Assembly: GCA_009760855.2 (NCBI GenBank)
Contig: WPIO01000368.1
Location: forward strand, 1 to 64,000
Source of the DNA: Cristatella mucedo
Taxonomy: Eukaryota > Bryozoa > Phylactolaemata > Cristatellidae
Direction: 5' to 3'
DNA length: 64,000 bases
The notes under the pieces were generated by a model, which saw only the letters and a program-made list of their open reading frames with translations, was not told where the DNA came from and made no database searches. This document shows, piece after piece, positions 48,020-61,630 of this stretch (position 1 is the stretch's first letter; each line of letters opens with the position of its first letter). The translations under genes were made by a program, and so were the position numbers.

Positions 48020-49900
48020 CTTATCTTGCATGAGTTCACAGCAGATCGCACAATATCTAGATACTTTAAATCAACCCGCCAGAGCGTGGAGTAGTTTGCA
48101 GCATAATGCAGCTCCTTGATTCAGGCAATCGAACTTGAATAACTCATTTCGCTTGAGTTTGCAGCAGATCGCAGAATATAAAGACACCTCGATACTGCTC
48201 TTCATAGCGTGTGATAACTTGCTGCAGAGAGCTGCGCCTTGCATTAGGCCATTTACACATGAATAGCTTATTTTGCATGAGTTCACAGCTGATCGCACAA
48301 TATCTAGATACTTCCAATCAACCCGTCAAGGGATGAAGTAGCTCGGAGAGGAGTGCAGGCCTTGCGTTAGGCAATCGCACTTGAATAACTCATTTCAATT
48401 GAGTTCGCAGCACATCACTGAATATTAAGTCACCTCGATACTTCTCGTTATATCGTGTGATGACTTGCTGCAGAGTGTGGCTCCTAGCATTAGGTAGTTC
48501 ACTCGTGAATTACCTACTTTGCAGGACTTCACAGCAGATCGCACAAAATCTAGATTCTTTAAATCAACCCGTCAAGGCATGCAGTCGCTCGGAGAGCAGT
48601 GCAGGCCTTGTTTTAGGCAATCGCACTTGAATAACTCATTTCGCTTGAGTTTGCAGCAGATCGCGGAATATAAAGACACCTTGCTACTACTCGTTATAGC
48701 GTGTGATAACTTGCTGAAGATTGCGTCTCCTAGCATTAGGCTATTAAAATTTTAATAACCTATTTTGCATGAGATCGCAGCAGATCACACAATATTTAGA
48801 TACTTTAAATCAACCAGTCAGTGAGTGCAGCAGCTTGCATCAGAGTGCAGCTCCTTGCTTTAGGCAATCGCACTTAAATAACTGATTTCGCTTAAGATCG
48901 AAGCAGATCGCTGAATATTAAGACACCTCGATACTACTCGTTATATCGTGTGATGATTTGCTGCAGAGTGCTGATCCTTGCATTAAGCCATTCACACTTG
49001 AATAGCTGATTTTGCATTAGTCTACAGCAGATCGCACAATATCTAGATACTTTAAATCAACCCGCCAGTGTGTGCAGTAGTTTGCAGCATAATGCAGTGC
49101 CTTGCTTCAGGCAATCGCACTTGAATAACTCATTTCGCTTGAGTTTGCAGATGATCGCTAAATATAAAGACACCTCGATACTGCTTGTTATAGTGTGCGA
49201 TAGCTTGCTGCAGAGTGCAGTGCCTAGCATTAGACCATTCACACTTAACTAACCTACTTTGCATGGGATCGCAGCAGATTGCACAATATCTAGATACTTT
49301 AAATCAACCCGTAAAGTCATGCAGTCGCTCGGAGAGGAGTGCAGGCCGTGCTTTAGGCAATCGCACATAAATAACTCATTTCGGCCGATTTTGCAGCATA
49401 TCGCTGAATATAAAGACACCTCGATACTGCTCGTTATATCGTGTAAAACTTGCCGCAGTTTGCAGGGCATTGCATTAGGCCATTGAAAATTGAATACCCT
49501 ATTTTGCGTGAGATGGCAGCAGATCACACAATATCTAGATACTTTAAATCAACCCGTCAGAGCATGCAGCAGCTTGCATCAGAGTGCAGCTCCTTGCTTT
49601 AGGCAATTGCACTTGAATAACTTATTTCGCTTGAGTTCGCAGCAGATCGCTGAATATTAAGACACCTCGATACTACTCGTTATATCGTGTGATGACTTGC
49701 TGCAGAGTGCGGCTCCTAGCATTAGGTAGTTCACTCAGGAATAACCTACTTTGCAGGACTTCACAGCAGATCGCACAATATCTAGATACTTTAAATCAAC
49801 CCATCAAGTCATGCAGTCGCTCAGAGAGCAGTGCAGGCCTTCTTTTAGGCAATCGCACTGAAATAACTCATTTCGCTTGAGTTTGCGGGCAGATCGCAGA
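48020..49900. repeat. Duplicated block, left copy (3,700-bp spacing)
   Basis: Matches 51,720-53,600 at an offset of 3,700 bp (fifteen units). Shared marks are GCTCTTCATAGCG (48,197), CTTCCAATCAACC with GGGATGAAG (48,315), TCTAGATTCTTTAAATC (~48,550), GTCAGTGAGTGCAGC, CGCTTAAGATCGAAGC (~48,890) and GTTCACTCAGGAATAACC (~49,729). The two copies have diverged moderately in the type-7 unit (~49,450-49,560). Confidence 0.82.
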
Positions 49901-51719
49901 ATATAAAGACACTTCGATACTGCTCGTTATAGCGTGTGATAACTTGCTGCAGAGTGGAGCGCCTGGCATTAAGCCATTCACACTTAAATAGATTATTTTG
50001 CATGAGTTCACAGCAGGTCGCACAATATCTACATACTTAAAATCAACCGGTCTAAGCATGCTGTACCTCGTAGCAGAGTGCAGGCCTTGCATTAGGCAAT
50101 CGCACTTGAATAACTTATTTCGCTTGTGTTTGCAGCAGATCACAGAATATGACGACACCTCGATACTGCTCGTTATAGCTTGTGACAACTTGCAACAGAG
50201 TGAGGCGCCTAACATTAAGCCATTCACACTGGAATAGCTTATCTTACATGAGTTAACAGCAGATCGCACAATATCTAGATACTTTAAATCAACCCGCCAG
50301 AGCGTGCAGTAGTTTGCAGCAGAGTGCAGCTCCTTGCTTTAGGCAATCGCACATGAATACCACATTTCGGTAAAGTTTGATGCAGATCGCGGAATTTAAA
50401 GACACCTCGATACTGCTCGTTTTAGCGTGTGATAACTTGCTGCAGAGTGTGGCTCCTAGCATTAGGCCATTTACACTTGAATAGCTTATCTTCCAAGAGT
50501 TCACAGCAGATCGCCCAAAATCTAGATACTTTAAATCAACCCGTCAAGGCATGCAGTAGCCCGGAGCAGAGTGCTGGTCTTACTTAAGGCAATCGCACTT
50601 GAATAACTCATTTTGCCTAAGTTTGTACCAGATCGCGAAATATAAAGACACCTTGCTACTACTCGTTATAGCGTGTGATAACTTGCTGCAGAGTGCGTCG
50701 CCTAGCATTTGGCCATTAAAATTTTAATAACCTATTTTGCATGAGATCGCAGCAGATCACACAATATCTTGATACTTTAAATCAACCAGTCAGTGCGTGC
50801 AGCAGCTTGCATCAGAGTGCAGCTCCTTGCTTTCGGCAATTGCACTTGAATAACTAATTTCGCTTGAGTTCGCAGCAGATCGCTAAATATTAAGACACCT
50901 CGATACTACTCGTTATATCGTGTGATGACTTGCTGCAGAGTGCTGATCCTTGCAATAAGCCATTCACACTTGAATAGCTGATTTTGCATTAATCTACAGC
51001 AGATCGCACCATATCTAGAACCTTCAATTCAACCCGCCAGTGTGTGCAGTAGTTTGCAGCATAATGCAGCGCCTTGCTTTAGGCAATCGCACTTTAATAA
51101 CTCATTTCGCTTGAGTTTGCAGCAGATCGCTGAATATAAAGACACCTCGATACTACACGTTATATCGTGTGATGACTTGCTGCAGAGTGCTGCGCCTAGC
51201 ATTAGGTAGTTCACTCGTGATTAACCTACTTTGCAGGACTTGACAGCAGATCGCACAATATCTAGATACTTTAAATCAGCCCATCAAGTCATGCAGTCGC
51301 CCGGAGAGCAGTGCAGGCCTTGTTTTAGGCAATCGCACTGGAATAACTCATTTCGCTTTAGTTTGCGGGCATATCGCAGAATATAGAGACACTTCGATAC
51401 TGCTCGTTATAGTGCGTGATAACTTGCAGCAGAGTGGGGCGCCTTGCATTAAGCCATTCACACTTGAATAACCTACTTTGCATGAGATCGCAGCAGATTG
51501 CACAATATCTAGATACTTTTAAATCAACCCGTCTAACCGTGCGGTAGCTTAAAGCAGAGTGCAGCTCCTTGCTTTAGGCAATCGCAATGGAATAACTCAT
51601 TTCGCTTGAGTTTGCAGCAGATCCCAGAATGAAAAGACACTTCGATACTCCTCGTTATAGCGTGTGATGAGTTGCTAAAGATTGCGGCGCCTTGCATTAG
51701 GCCATTCACACTTGAATAG
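49901..51719. repeat. Monomers between the 3,700-bp spaced copies
   Basis: About seven units. From ~50,490 types 3 (CTTCCAAGAG), 4 (AAAATTTTAATAACC, ~50,727), 5 (GCTGATTTTGC, ~50,977), 1 (51,209) and 2 (CTTTTAAATC, ~51,517) follow one another. This is the higher-order order with types 6 and 7 missing. No genes were seen. Confidence 0.8.
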
Positions 51720-52826
51720 CTTATCTTGCATGAGTTCACAGCAGATCGCACAATATCTAGATACTTTAAATCACCCCGCCAGAGCGTGGAGTAGTTTGCA
51801 GCATAATGCAGCTCCTTGATTCAGGCAATCGGACTTGAATAACTCATTTTGCTTGAGTTTGCAGCAAATCGCTAAATATAAAGACACCACGAAACTGCTC
51901 TTCATAGCGTGTGATAACTTGCTGCAGAGTGCTGCGCCTTGCATTAGGCCATTTACACATGAATAGCTTATTTTGCATGAGTTCACAGCTGATCGCACAA
52001 TATCTAGATACTTCCAATCAACCCGTCAAGGGATGAAGTAGCTCGGAGAGGAGTGCAGGCCTTGCATTAGGCAATCACACTTGAATAACTCATTTCAATT
52101 GAGTTCGCAGCACATCACTGAATATTAAGTCACCTCGATACTTTTCGTTATATCGTGTGATGACTTGCTGCAGAGTGTGGCTCCTAGCATTAGGTAGTTC
52201 ACTCGTGAATTACCTACTTTGCAGGACTTCACAGCAGATCGCACAAAATCTAAATTCTTTAAATCAACCCGTCAAGGCATGCAGTAGCCCGGAGCAGAGT
52301 GCTGGCCTTACTTAAGACAATCGCACTTTAATAACTCATTTCGCTTAAGTTTGCAGCAGATCGCGGAATATAAAGACACCTTGCTACTACTCGTTATAGC
52401 GTGTGATAACTTGCTGCAGAGTGCGTCGCCTAGCATTAGGCCATTAAAATTTTATTAACCTATTTTGCCTGAGATCGCAGCAGATCACACAATATTTAGA
52501 TACTTTAAATCAACCAGTCAGTGAGTGCAGCAGCTTGCATCAGAGTGCAGCTCCTTGCTTTAGGCAATTACACTTGAATAACTGATTTCGCTTAAGATCG
52601 AAGCAGATCGCTGAATATTAAGACACCTCGATACTACTCGATATGTCGTTTGATGACTTGCTGCAGAGTGCTGATCCTTGGATTAAGCCATTCACACTTG
52701 AATAGCTGATTTTGAATTATTCTACAGCAGATCGCACAATATCTAGATACTTTAAATCAACCCGCCAGTGTGTGCAGTAGTTTTTAGCATAATGCAGTGC
52801 CTTGCTTCAGGCAATCGCACTTGAAT
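51720..52826. repeat. Duplicated block, right copy (3,700-bp spacing), unique part
   Basis: The first part of the partner of 48,020-49,900. The similarity carries on to about 53,600, into the 2.88-kb duplicated segment described next. Type-1 monomers at 52,197 and 53,429 are 1,232 bp apart, exactly as at 48,497 and 49,729. This is a five-monomer version of the higher-order repeat (types 1, 4, 5, 6, 7). Confidence 0.82.
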
Positions 52827-55709
52827 AACTCATTTCGCTTGAGTTTGCAGCAGATCGCTGAATATAAAGACACCTCGATACTGCTCGTTAGAGTGAGCGA
52901 TAGCTCGCTGCAGAGTGCTGTGCCTAGCATTAGGCCATTCACACTTAACTAACCTACTTTGAATGAGATCGCAGCAGATTGCACAATATCTAGATACTTT
53001 AAATCAACCCGTCAAGTCATGCAGTCGCTCGGAGAGGAGTGCAGGCCTTGCTTTAGGCAATCGCACATAAATAACTCATTTCGGTTGAGTTTGCAGCAGA
53101 TCGCTGAATATAAAGACACCTCGATACTGCTCGTTATATCGTGTGATAACTTGCTGCAGATTGAGGCGCCTTGCATTAGGCCATTAAAAATTGAAAAACC
53201 TATTTACATGAGATGGCAGATGATCGCACAATATCTAGATACTTTAAATCAACCCGTCAGAGCGTGCAGTAGCTAAAAGCAGAGTGCAGCTCCTTGCTTT
53301 AGGCAATTGCACTTGAATAACTCATTTCAATTAAGTTCGCAGCACATCGCTGAATATTAGGTCACCTCAATACTACTCGTTATATCGTGTGATGACTTGC
53401 TGCAGAGTGCGGCTCCTAGCATTAGGTAGTTCACTCAGGAATAACCTACTTTGCAGGACTTCACAGAAGATCGCACAATATCTAGATACTTTAAATCAAC
53501 CCATCAAGTCATGCAGTCGCTCAGAGAGCAGTGCAGGCCTTCTTTTAGGCAATCGCACTGAAATAACTCATTTCGCTTGAGTTTGCGGGCAGATCGCAGA
53601 ATATAAAGACACCTCGATACAGCTCGTTATAGCGTGTGATAACTTGCTGCAGAGTGGGGCGCCTTGCATTAGGCCATTCACACTGGAATAGCTTATCGTA
53701 CATGAGTTCACAGCAGATCGCACAATATCTAGATATTTTAAATCAACCCGCCAGAGCGTGCAGTAGTTTGGAGCAGAGTGCAGCTCCTTGGTTTAGGCAA
53801 TCGCACATGAATACCACATTTCGGTTAAGTTTGATGCAGGTCGCTGGATATAACGACACCTCGATACTGCTCGTTACATCGTGTGATAACTTGCTGCAGA
53901 TTGCGGCGCCTAGTATTAGGCCATTCACACTTGAACAGCTTATCTTGCATGAGTTCACAGCAGATCGCACAATATCTAGATACTTTAAATCAACCCGCCA
54001 GAGCGTGCAGTAGTTTGCAGCATAATGCAGCGCCTTTCTTCAGGCAATCCCACTTGAATAACTCATTTCGCTTGAGTTTGCAGCAGATCGCTGAATATTA
54101 AGACACCTCGACACTGCTCGTTATAGTGCACGATAGCTTGCTGCCGACTGCAGTGCCTAGTATAAGGCCATTCACACTTAACTAACCTACTTTGCATGAG
54201 ATCGCAGCAGTTTGCACAATATCTAGATACTTTAAGTAAACCCGTCAAGTCATGCAGTCGCTCGGAGAGGAGTGCAGGCCTTGCTTTAGGCAATCGTACT
54301 GGAATAACTCATTCCGCTTGAGTTCGCAGCAGATCCAAGAATGTAAAGACACCTCGATACTGCTCGTTATAGCATGTGATAACTTGCTGCAGAGTGCGGC
54401 GCCTTGCATTAGGCCATTTACACTTTAATAGCTTATCTTTCATGAGTTCACAGCAGATCGCTCAATATCCAGATTTTTTAAATCAACCCGTCAAGGCAGG
54501 CAGTAGCTCGGAGCAGAGTGCTGGCCTTGCTTCAGCCAATCGCACATGAATAACTCATTTCGCTTAAGTTTGCAGCAGATCGCGGAATATAAATACACCT
54601 TGATACTGCTCGTTATATCGTGTGATAACTTGCTGCAGATTGGGGCGCCTAGCATTAGGCCATTCACACTTGAATAGCTTATCTTGCATGAGTTCACAGC
54701 AGATCGCACAATATCTAGATACTTTAAATCAACCCGCCAGAGCGTGGAGTAGTTTGCAGCATAATGCAGCTCCTAGATTCAGGCAATCGCACTTGAATAA
54801 CTCATTTTGTTTGAGTTTGTAGCAAATCGCTAAAAAAATAGAGACACCTCGATACTGCTCTTCATAGCGTGTGATAACTTGCTGCAGAGTGCTGCTCCTT
54901 GCATTAAGCCATTCACACTTGAATAGCTGATTTTGCATTAGTCTACAGCAGATCGCACAATATCTAGATACTTTATTTCAACCCGCCAGTGTGTGCAGTA
55001 GTTTGCAGCATAATGCAGCGCCTTGCTTCAGGCAATCGCACTTGAATAACTCATTTCGCTTGAGTTTGCAGCAGATCGCTGAATATAAAGACACCTCGAT
55101 ACTACTCGTTATATTGTGTGTTGACTTGCTGCAGAGTGTGGCGCCTAGCATTAGGTAGTTCACTCGTGAATAACCTACTTTGCATGAGATCGCAGCAGAT
55201 TGCACAATATCTAGACACTTTTAAATCAACCCGTTTAACCGTGCGGTAGCTTGAAGCACAGTGCAGCTCCTTAGTTTAGGCAAACGCACTTGAATAACTC
55301 ATTTCGCTTAAGTTTGCAGCAGATCGCGGAATATAAAGTCACCTCGATACTGCTCGTTATATTGTGTGATGACTTGCTGCAAAGTGCGGCGCCTAGCATT
55401 AGGAAGTTCACTCGTGAATAAGCTACTTTGCAGGACTTCACAGCTGATCGCACAATTTCTAGATACTTTAAATCAACCCGTCGTCATGCAGTCGCTCGGA
55501 GAGCAGTGCAGGCCTTGTTTTAGGCAATCGCACTGCAATAACTCATTTCGCTTGAGTTTGCGGGCAGATCGCAGAATATAAAGACACTTCGTAACTGCTC
55601 GTTATAGCGTGTGATAACTTGCTGAAGAGTGGGGCGCCTAGCATTAGGTAGTTCACTCGTGAATAACCTACTTTGCAGGACTTCACAGCAGATCGCACAA
55701 TATCTAGAT
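52827..55709. repeat. 2.88-kb nearly identical segment, copy 1
   Basis: Matches 58,749-61,630 almost perfectly over about twelve units. I noticed only three differences: a T/C at about 52,996 vs 58,920, one extra T in copy 2 at about 59,260, and a run of seven A (about 54,831) that is five A in copy 2. The left boundary is set by TTGAATAAC vs TTGAGTAAC and the right by ATCTAGATC vs ATCTAGATA. Confidence 0.92.
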
Positions 55710-57623
55710 CCTTTAAATCAACCCGTCGTCATGCAATCGCTCGGAGAGCAGTGCAGGCCTTGTTTTAGGCAATTGCACTGCAATAACTCATTTCGCTTGA
55801 GTTTGCGGGCAGATCGCAGAATATAAAGACACTTCGTAACTGCTCGTTATAGCGTGTGAAAACTTGCTGCAGAGTGGGGCGCCTTGCATTAAGCCATTCA
55901 CACTTGAATAACCTACTTTGCATGAGATCGCAGCAGATTGCACAATATCTAGATACTTTAAAATCAACCCGTCTAACCGTGCCGTAGCTTAAAGCAGAGT
56001 GCAGCTCCTTGGTTTAGGCAACGCACTTGAATAACTCATTTCGCTTAAGTTTGCAGGAGATCGCGGAATATAAAGACACCTCCATACTGCTCGCTATAAC
56101 GTGTGATAACTTGTTGCAGAGTGAGGCGCCTTGCATTAGGCCATTTACACTTGAATAGCTTATCTTCCAAGAGTTCACAGCAGATCCCACAAAATCTATA
56201 TACTTTAAATCAACCCGTCAAAGCATGCAGTAGCCCGGTGCAGAGTGCTGGCCTTACTTAAGGATATCGTACTTGAATAACTAATTTCGCTTAAGTTTGC
56301 AGCAGATCGCGGAATATAAAGACACCTTGCTACTATTCGTTAAAGCGTGTGATAACTTGCTGCAGAGTGCGTCGCCTAGCCTTAGGCCATAAAAATTTTA
56401 ATAACCTATTTTGCATGAGATCGCAGCAGATCACACAATATCTAGATACTTTAAATCAACCAGTCAGTGCGTGCAGCAGCTTGCATCAGAGTGCAGCTCC
56501 TTGCTTTAGGCAATTGCACTTGAATAACTCATTTCGCTTGAGTTCGCAGCAGATCGCTGAATATTAGGACACCTCGATACTACTCGTTATATCGTGTGAT
56601 GACTTGCTGCAGAGTGTTGATCCTTGCATTAAGTCATTCACACTTGAATAGCTGATTTTGTTTTAATCTACAGCAGATCGCACAATATCTAGAACCTGTA
56701 ATTCAACCCGCCAGTGTGTGCAGTAGTTTGCAGCATAATGCAGCGCCTTGCTTCAGGCAATCGCACTTGAATAACTCATTTCGCTTGAGTTTGCAGCAGA
56801 TCGCTGAATATAAAGACACCTCGATACTGCTCGTTACAGTGTGCGATAGCTTGCTGCAGAGTGCTGTGCCTAGCATTAGGCCATTCACACTTAACTACCC
56901 TACTTTGCATGAGATCGCAGCAGATTGCACAATATCTAGATATTTTAAATCAACCCGTCAAGTCGTGCAGTCGCTCAGAGAGCAGTGCAGGCCTTGTTTT
57001 AGGCAATCGCACTGGTATAACTTATTTCGCTTCAGTTTGCGGGCAGATCGCAGAATATAAAGACACTTCGTAACCGCTCGTTATAGCGTGTGATGACTTG
57101 CTACAGAGTGAGGCGCCTTGCATTAGGCCATTCACCCTGGAATAGCTTATCTGGCATGAGTTCACAGCAGATCGCACATTATCTAGATACTTTAAATACA
57201 CCCGCCAGTGCGTGAAGTAGTTTGCAGCAGAGTGCAGCTCCTTGCTTTAGGCAATCGCACATGAATACCACATTTCAGTTAAGTTTGATGCAGATCGCTG
57301 GATATAACGACACCTCGATACTGCTCGTTATATCGTGTGATAACTTGCTGCAGAGTGCTGATTCTTGCATTAGGCCATTCACATTTGAATAGCTGATTTT
57401 GCATGAATCTACAGTAGATCACACAATATCTAGTTACTTTAATTCAGCCCGCCAGTGTGTGCAGTAGTTTGCATCATAATGCAGCGCCTTGCTTCAGGCA
57501 ATCACACTTGAAACACTCATTTCGCTTGAGTTTGCAGCAGATCCCGGAATATAAAGACACCTCGATACTACTCGTTATATTGTGTGATGACTTGCTGCAG
57601 AGTGCGGCGCCTAGCATTAGGTA
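55710..57623. repeat. Higher-order repeat array between the identical segments
   Basis: Types 1 to 6 follow in order. Type 1 begins at 55,651, just left of this segment; type 2 is at ~55,950, type 3 ~56,165, type 4 ~56,400, type 5 ~56,650 and type 6 ~56,888. Two further units come before type 1 returns at 57,624, giving an eight-monomer version (1,973 bp). The units at 55,482 and ~55,728 share a 2-bp deletion in the tail (CCCGTCGTCATGCA), so one was probably copied from the other. Confidence 0.82.
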
Positions 57624-59351
57624 GTTCACTCGTGAATAACCTACTTTGCAGGACTTCACAGCAGATCGCACAATGTCTAGATACTTTAAATCAACCCGTA
57701 AAGTCATGCAGTCTCCCGGAGAGCACTGCAGGCCTTGTTTTAGGCAATCGCAATGGAATAACTCATTTCGCTTGAGTTAGCGGGCAGATCGCAGAATATA
57801 AAGACACTTCAATTCTAATCGTTGTAGCGTGTGATAACTTGCTGCAGAGTGGGGCGCCTTGCATTAAGCCATTCACACTTGAATAACCCACTTTACATGA
57901 GATCGCAGCAGATTGCACAATATCTAGATACTTTTAAATCAACCCGTCTAACCGTGTGGTTGCTTGAAGCAGAGTGCAGCTCCTTGGTTTAGGCAAACGC
58001 ACTTGAATAACTCATGTCGCTTAAGTTTGCAGCAGATCGCGGAATATAAAGACCCCTCGATACTGCTCGTTATAGCGTGTGATAACTTGCTGCAGAGTGA
58101 GGCGCCTTGCATTAGGCCATTTACACTTTAATAGCTTATCTTCCAAGAGTTCACAGCAGATCGCACAAAATCTAGATACTTTAAAACAACCCGTCAAGGC
58201 ATGCAGTAGCCCGGTGCAGAGTGCTGGCCTTACTTAAGGCAATCGCACTTGAATAACTAATTTTGCTTAAGTTTGCAGCAGATCTCGGAATATTAAGACA
58301 CCTTGCTACTACTCGTTATAGCGTGTGATAACTTGCTGCAGAGTGCGTCGCCTAGCATTAGGCCATTAAAATTTTAATAACCTATTTTGCATGAGATCAC
58401 AGCAGATCACACAATATCTAGATACTTTAAATCAACCAGTCAGTGCGTGCAGCAGCTTGCATCAGAGTGCAGCTCCTTGCTTTAGGCAATTGCACTTGAA
58501 TAACTCATTTCGCTTGAGTTCACAGCAGATCGCTGAATATTTAGACACCTCGATACTACTCGTTATATCGTGTGATGACTTGCTGCAGAGTGCTGATCCT
58601 TGCATTGGGCCATTCATACTTGAATAGCTGATTTCGCATTAATCTACCGCAGATCGCACAATATCTAGAACCTGTAATTCAACCTGCCAGTGTGTGCAGT
58701 AGTTTGCAGCATAATGCAGCGCCTTGCTTCAGGCAATCGCACTTGAGTAACTCATTTCGCTTGAGTTTGCAGCAGATCGCTGAATATAAAGACACCTCGA
58801 TACTGCTCGTTAGAGTGAGCGATAGCTCGCTGCAGAGTGCTGTGCCTAGCATTAGGCCATTCACACTTAACTAACCTACTTTGAATGAGATCGCAGCAGA
58901 TTGCACAATATCTAGATACCTTAAATCAACCCGTCAAGTCATGCAGTCGCTCGGAGAGGAGTGCAGGCCTTGCTTTAGGCAATCGCACATAAATAACTCA
59001 TTTCGGTTGAGTTTGCAGCAGATCGCTGAATATAAAGACACCTCGATACTGCTCGTTATATCGTGTGATAACTTGCTGCAGATTGAGGCGCCTTGCATTA
59101 GGCCATTAAAAATTGAAAAACCTATTTACATGAGATGGCAGATGATCGCACAATATCTAGATACTTTAAATCAACCCGTCAGAGCGTGCAGTAGCTAAAA
59201 GCAGAGTGCAGCTCCTTGCTTTAGGCAATTGCACTTGAATAACTCATTTCAATTAAGTTTCGCAGCACATCGCTGAATATTAGGTCACCTCAATACTACT
59301 CGTTATATCGTGTGATGACTTGCTGCAGAGTGCGGCTCCTAGCATTAGGTA
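57624..59351. repeat. 7-monomer higher-order repeat, copy at 57.6 kb (1,728 bp)
   Basis: The same seven monomer types in the same order as 13,663-15,390, with identical total length: type 1 57,624, type 2 ~57,930, type 3 ~58,140, type 4 ~58,367, type 5 ~58,625, type 6 ~58,865, type 7 ~59,130. Type 1 returns at 59,352. The last part overlaps the second copy of the 2.88-kb segment. Confidence 0.85.
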
Positions 59352-61630
59352 GTTCACTCAGGAATAACCTACTTTGCAGGACTTCACAGAAGATCGCACA
59401 ATATCTAGATACTTTAAATCAACCCATCAAGTCATGCAGTCGCTCAGAGAGCAGTGCAGGCCTTCTTTTAGGCAATCGCACTGAAATAACTCATTTCGCT
59501 TGAGTTTGCGGGCAGATCGCAGAATATAAAGACACCTCGATACAGCTCGTTATAGCGTGTGATAACTTGCTGCAGAGTGGGGCGCCTTGCATTAGGCCAT
59601 TCACACTGGAATAGCTTATCGTACATGAGTTCACAGCAGATCGCACAATATCTAGATATTTTAAATCAACCCGCCAGAGCGTGCAGTAGTTTGGAGCAGA
59701 GTGCAGCTCCTTGGTTTAGGCAATCGCACATGAATACCACATTTCGGTTAAGTTTGATGCAGGTCGCTGGATATAACGACACCTCGATACTGCTCGTTAC
59801 ATCGTGTGATAACTTGCTGCAGATTGCGGCGCCTAGTATTAGGCCATTCACACTTGAACAGCTTATCTTGCATGAGTTCACAGCAGATCGCACAATATCT
59901 AGATACTTTAAATCAACCCGCCAGAGCGTGCAGTAGTTTGCAGCATAATGCAGCGCCTTTCTTCAGGCAATCCCACTTGAATAACTCATTTCGCTTGAGT
60001 TTGCAGCAGATCGCTGAATATTAAGACACCTCGACACTGCTCGTTATAGTGCACGATAGCTTGCTGCCGACTGCAGTGCCTAGTATAAGGCCATTCACAC
60101 TTAACTAACCTACTTTGCATGAGATCGCAGCAGTTTGCACAATATCTAGATACTTTAAGTAAACCCGTCAAGTCATGCAGTCGCTCGGAGAGGAGTGCAG
60201 GCCTTGCTTTAGGCAATCGTACTGGAATAACTCATTCCGCTTGAGTTCGCAGCAGATCCAAGAATGTAAAGACACCTCGATACTGCTCGTTATAGCATGT
60301 GATAACTTGCTGCAGAGTGCGGCGCCTTGCATTAGGCCATTTACACTTTAATAGCTTATCTTTCATGAGTTCACAGCAGATCGCTCAATATCCAGATTTT
60401 TTAAATCAACCCGTCAAGGCAGGCAGTAGCTCGGAGCAGAGTGCTGGCCTTGCTTCAGCCAATCGCACATGAATAACTCATTTCGCTTAAGTTTGCAGCA
60501 GATCGCGGAATATAAATACACCTTGATACTGCTCGTTATATCGTGTGATAACTTGCTGCAGATTGGGGCGCCTAGCATTAGGCCATTCACACTTGAATAG
60601 CTTATCTTGCATGAGTTCACAGCAGATCGCACAATATCTAGATACTTTAAATCAACCCGCCAGAGCGTGGAGTAGTTTGCAGCATAATGCAGCTCCTAGA
60701 TTCAGGCAATCGCACTTGAATAACTCATTTTGTTTGAGTTTGTAGCAAATCGCTAAAAATAGAGACACCTCGATACTGCTCTTCATAGCGTGTGATAACT
60801 TGCTGCAGAGTGCTGCTCCTTGCATTAAGCCATTCACACTTGAATAGCTGATTTTGCATTAGTCTACAGCAGATCGCACAATATCTAGATACTTTATTTC
60901 AACCCGCCAGTGTGTGCAGTAGTTTGCAGCATAATGCAGCGCCTTGCTTCAGGCAATCGCACTTGAATAACTCATTTCGCTTGAGTTTGCAGCAGATCGC
61001 TGAATATAAAGACACCTCGATACTACTCGTTATATTGTGTGTTGACTTGCTGCAGAGTGTGGCGCCTAGCATTAGGTAGTTCACTCGTGAATAACCTACT
61101 TTGCATGAGATCGCAGCAGATTGCACAATATCTAGACACTTTTAAATCAACCCGTTTAACCGTGCGGTAGCTTGAAGCACAGTGCAGCTCCTTAGTTTAG
61201 GCAAACGCACTTGAATAACTCATTTCGCTTAAGTTTGCAGCAGATCGCGGAATATAAAGTCACCTCGATACTGCTCGTTATATTGTGTGATGACTTGCTG
61301 CAAAGTGCGGCGCCTAGCATTAGGAAGTTCACTCGTGAATAAGCTACTTTGCAGGACTTCACAGCTGATCGCACAATTTCTAGATACTTTAAATCAACCC
61401 GTCGTCATGCAGTCGCTCGGAGAGCAGTGCAGGCCTTGTTTTAGGCAATCGCACTGCAATAACTCATTTCGCTTGAGTTTGCGGGCAGATCGCAGAATAT
61501 AAAGACACTTCGTAACTGCTCGTTATAGCGTGTGATAACTTGCTGAAGAGTGGGGCGCCTAGCATTAGGTAGTTCACTCGTGAATAACCTACTTTGCAGG
61601 ACTTCACAGCAGATCGCACAATATCTAGAT
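58749..61630. repeat. 2.88-kb nearly identical segment, copy 2
   Basis: Partner of 52,827-55,709, displaced by 5,922 bp at the left end and 5,921 bp at the right, about 24 units. The extra T in AATTAAGTTTCGCAGC (~59,260) is shared with the third, partial copy at 62,962 but not with copy 1. The third copy therefore derives from copy 2 or a close relative. Confidence 0.92.
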
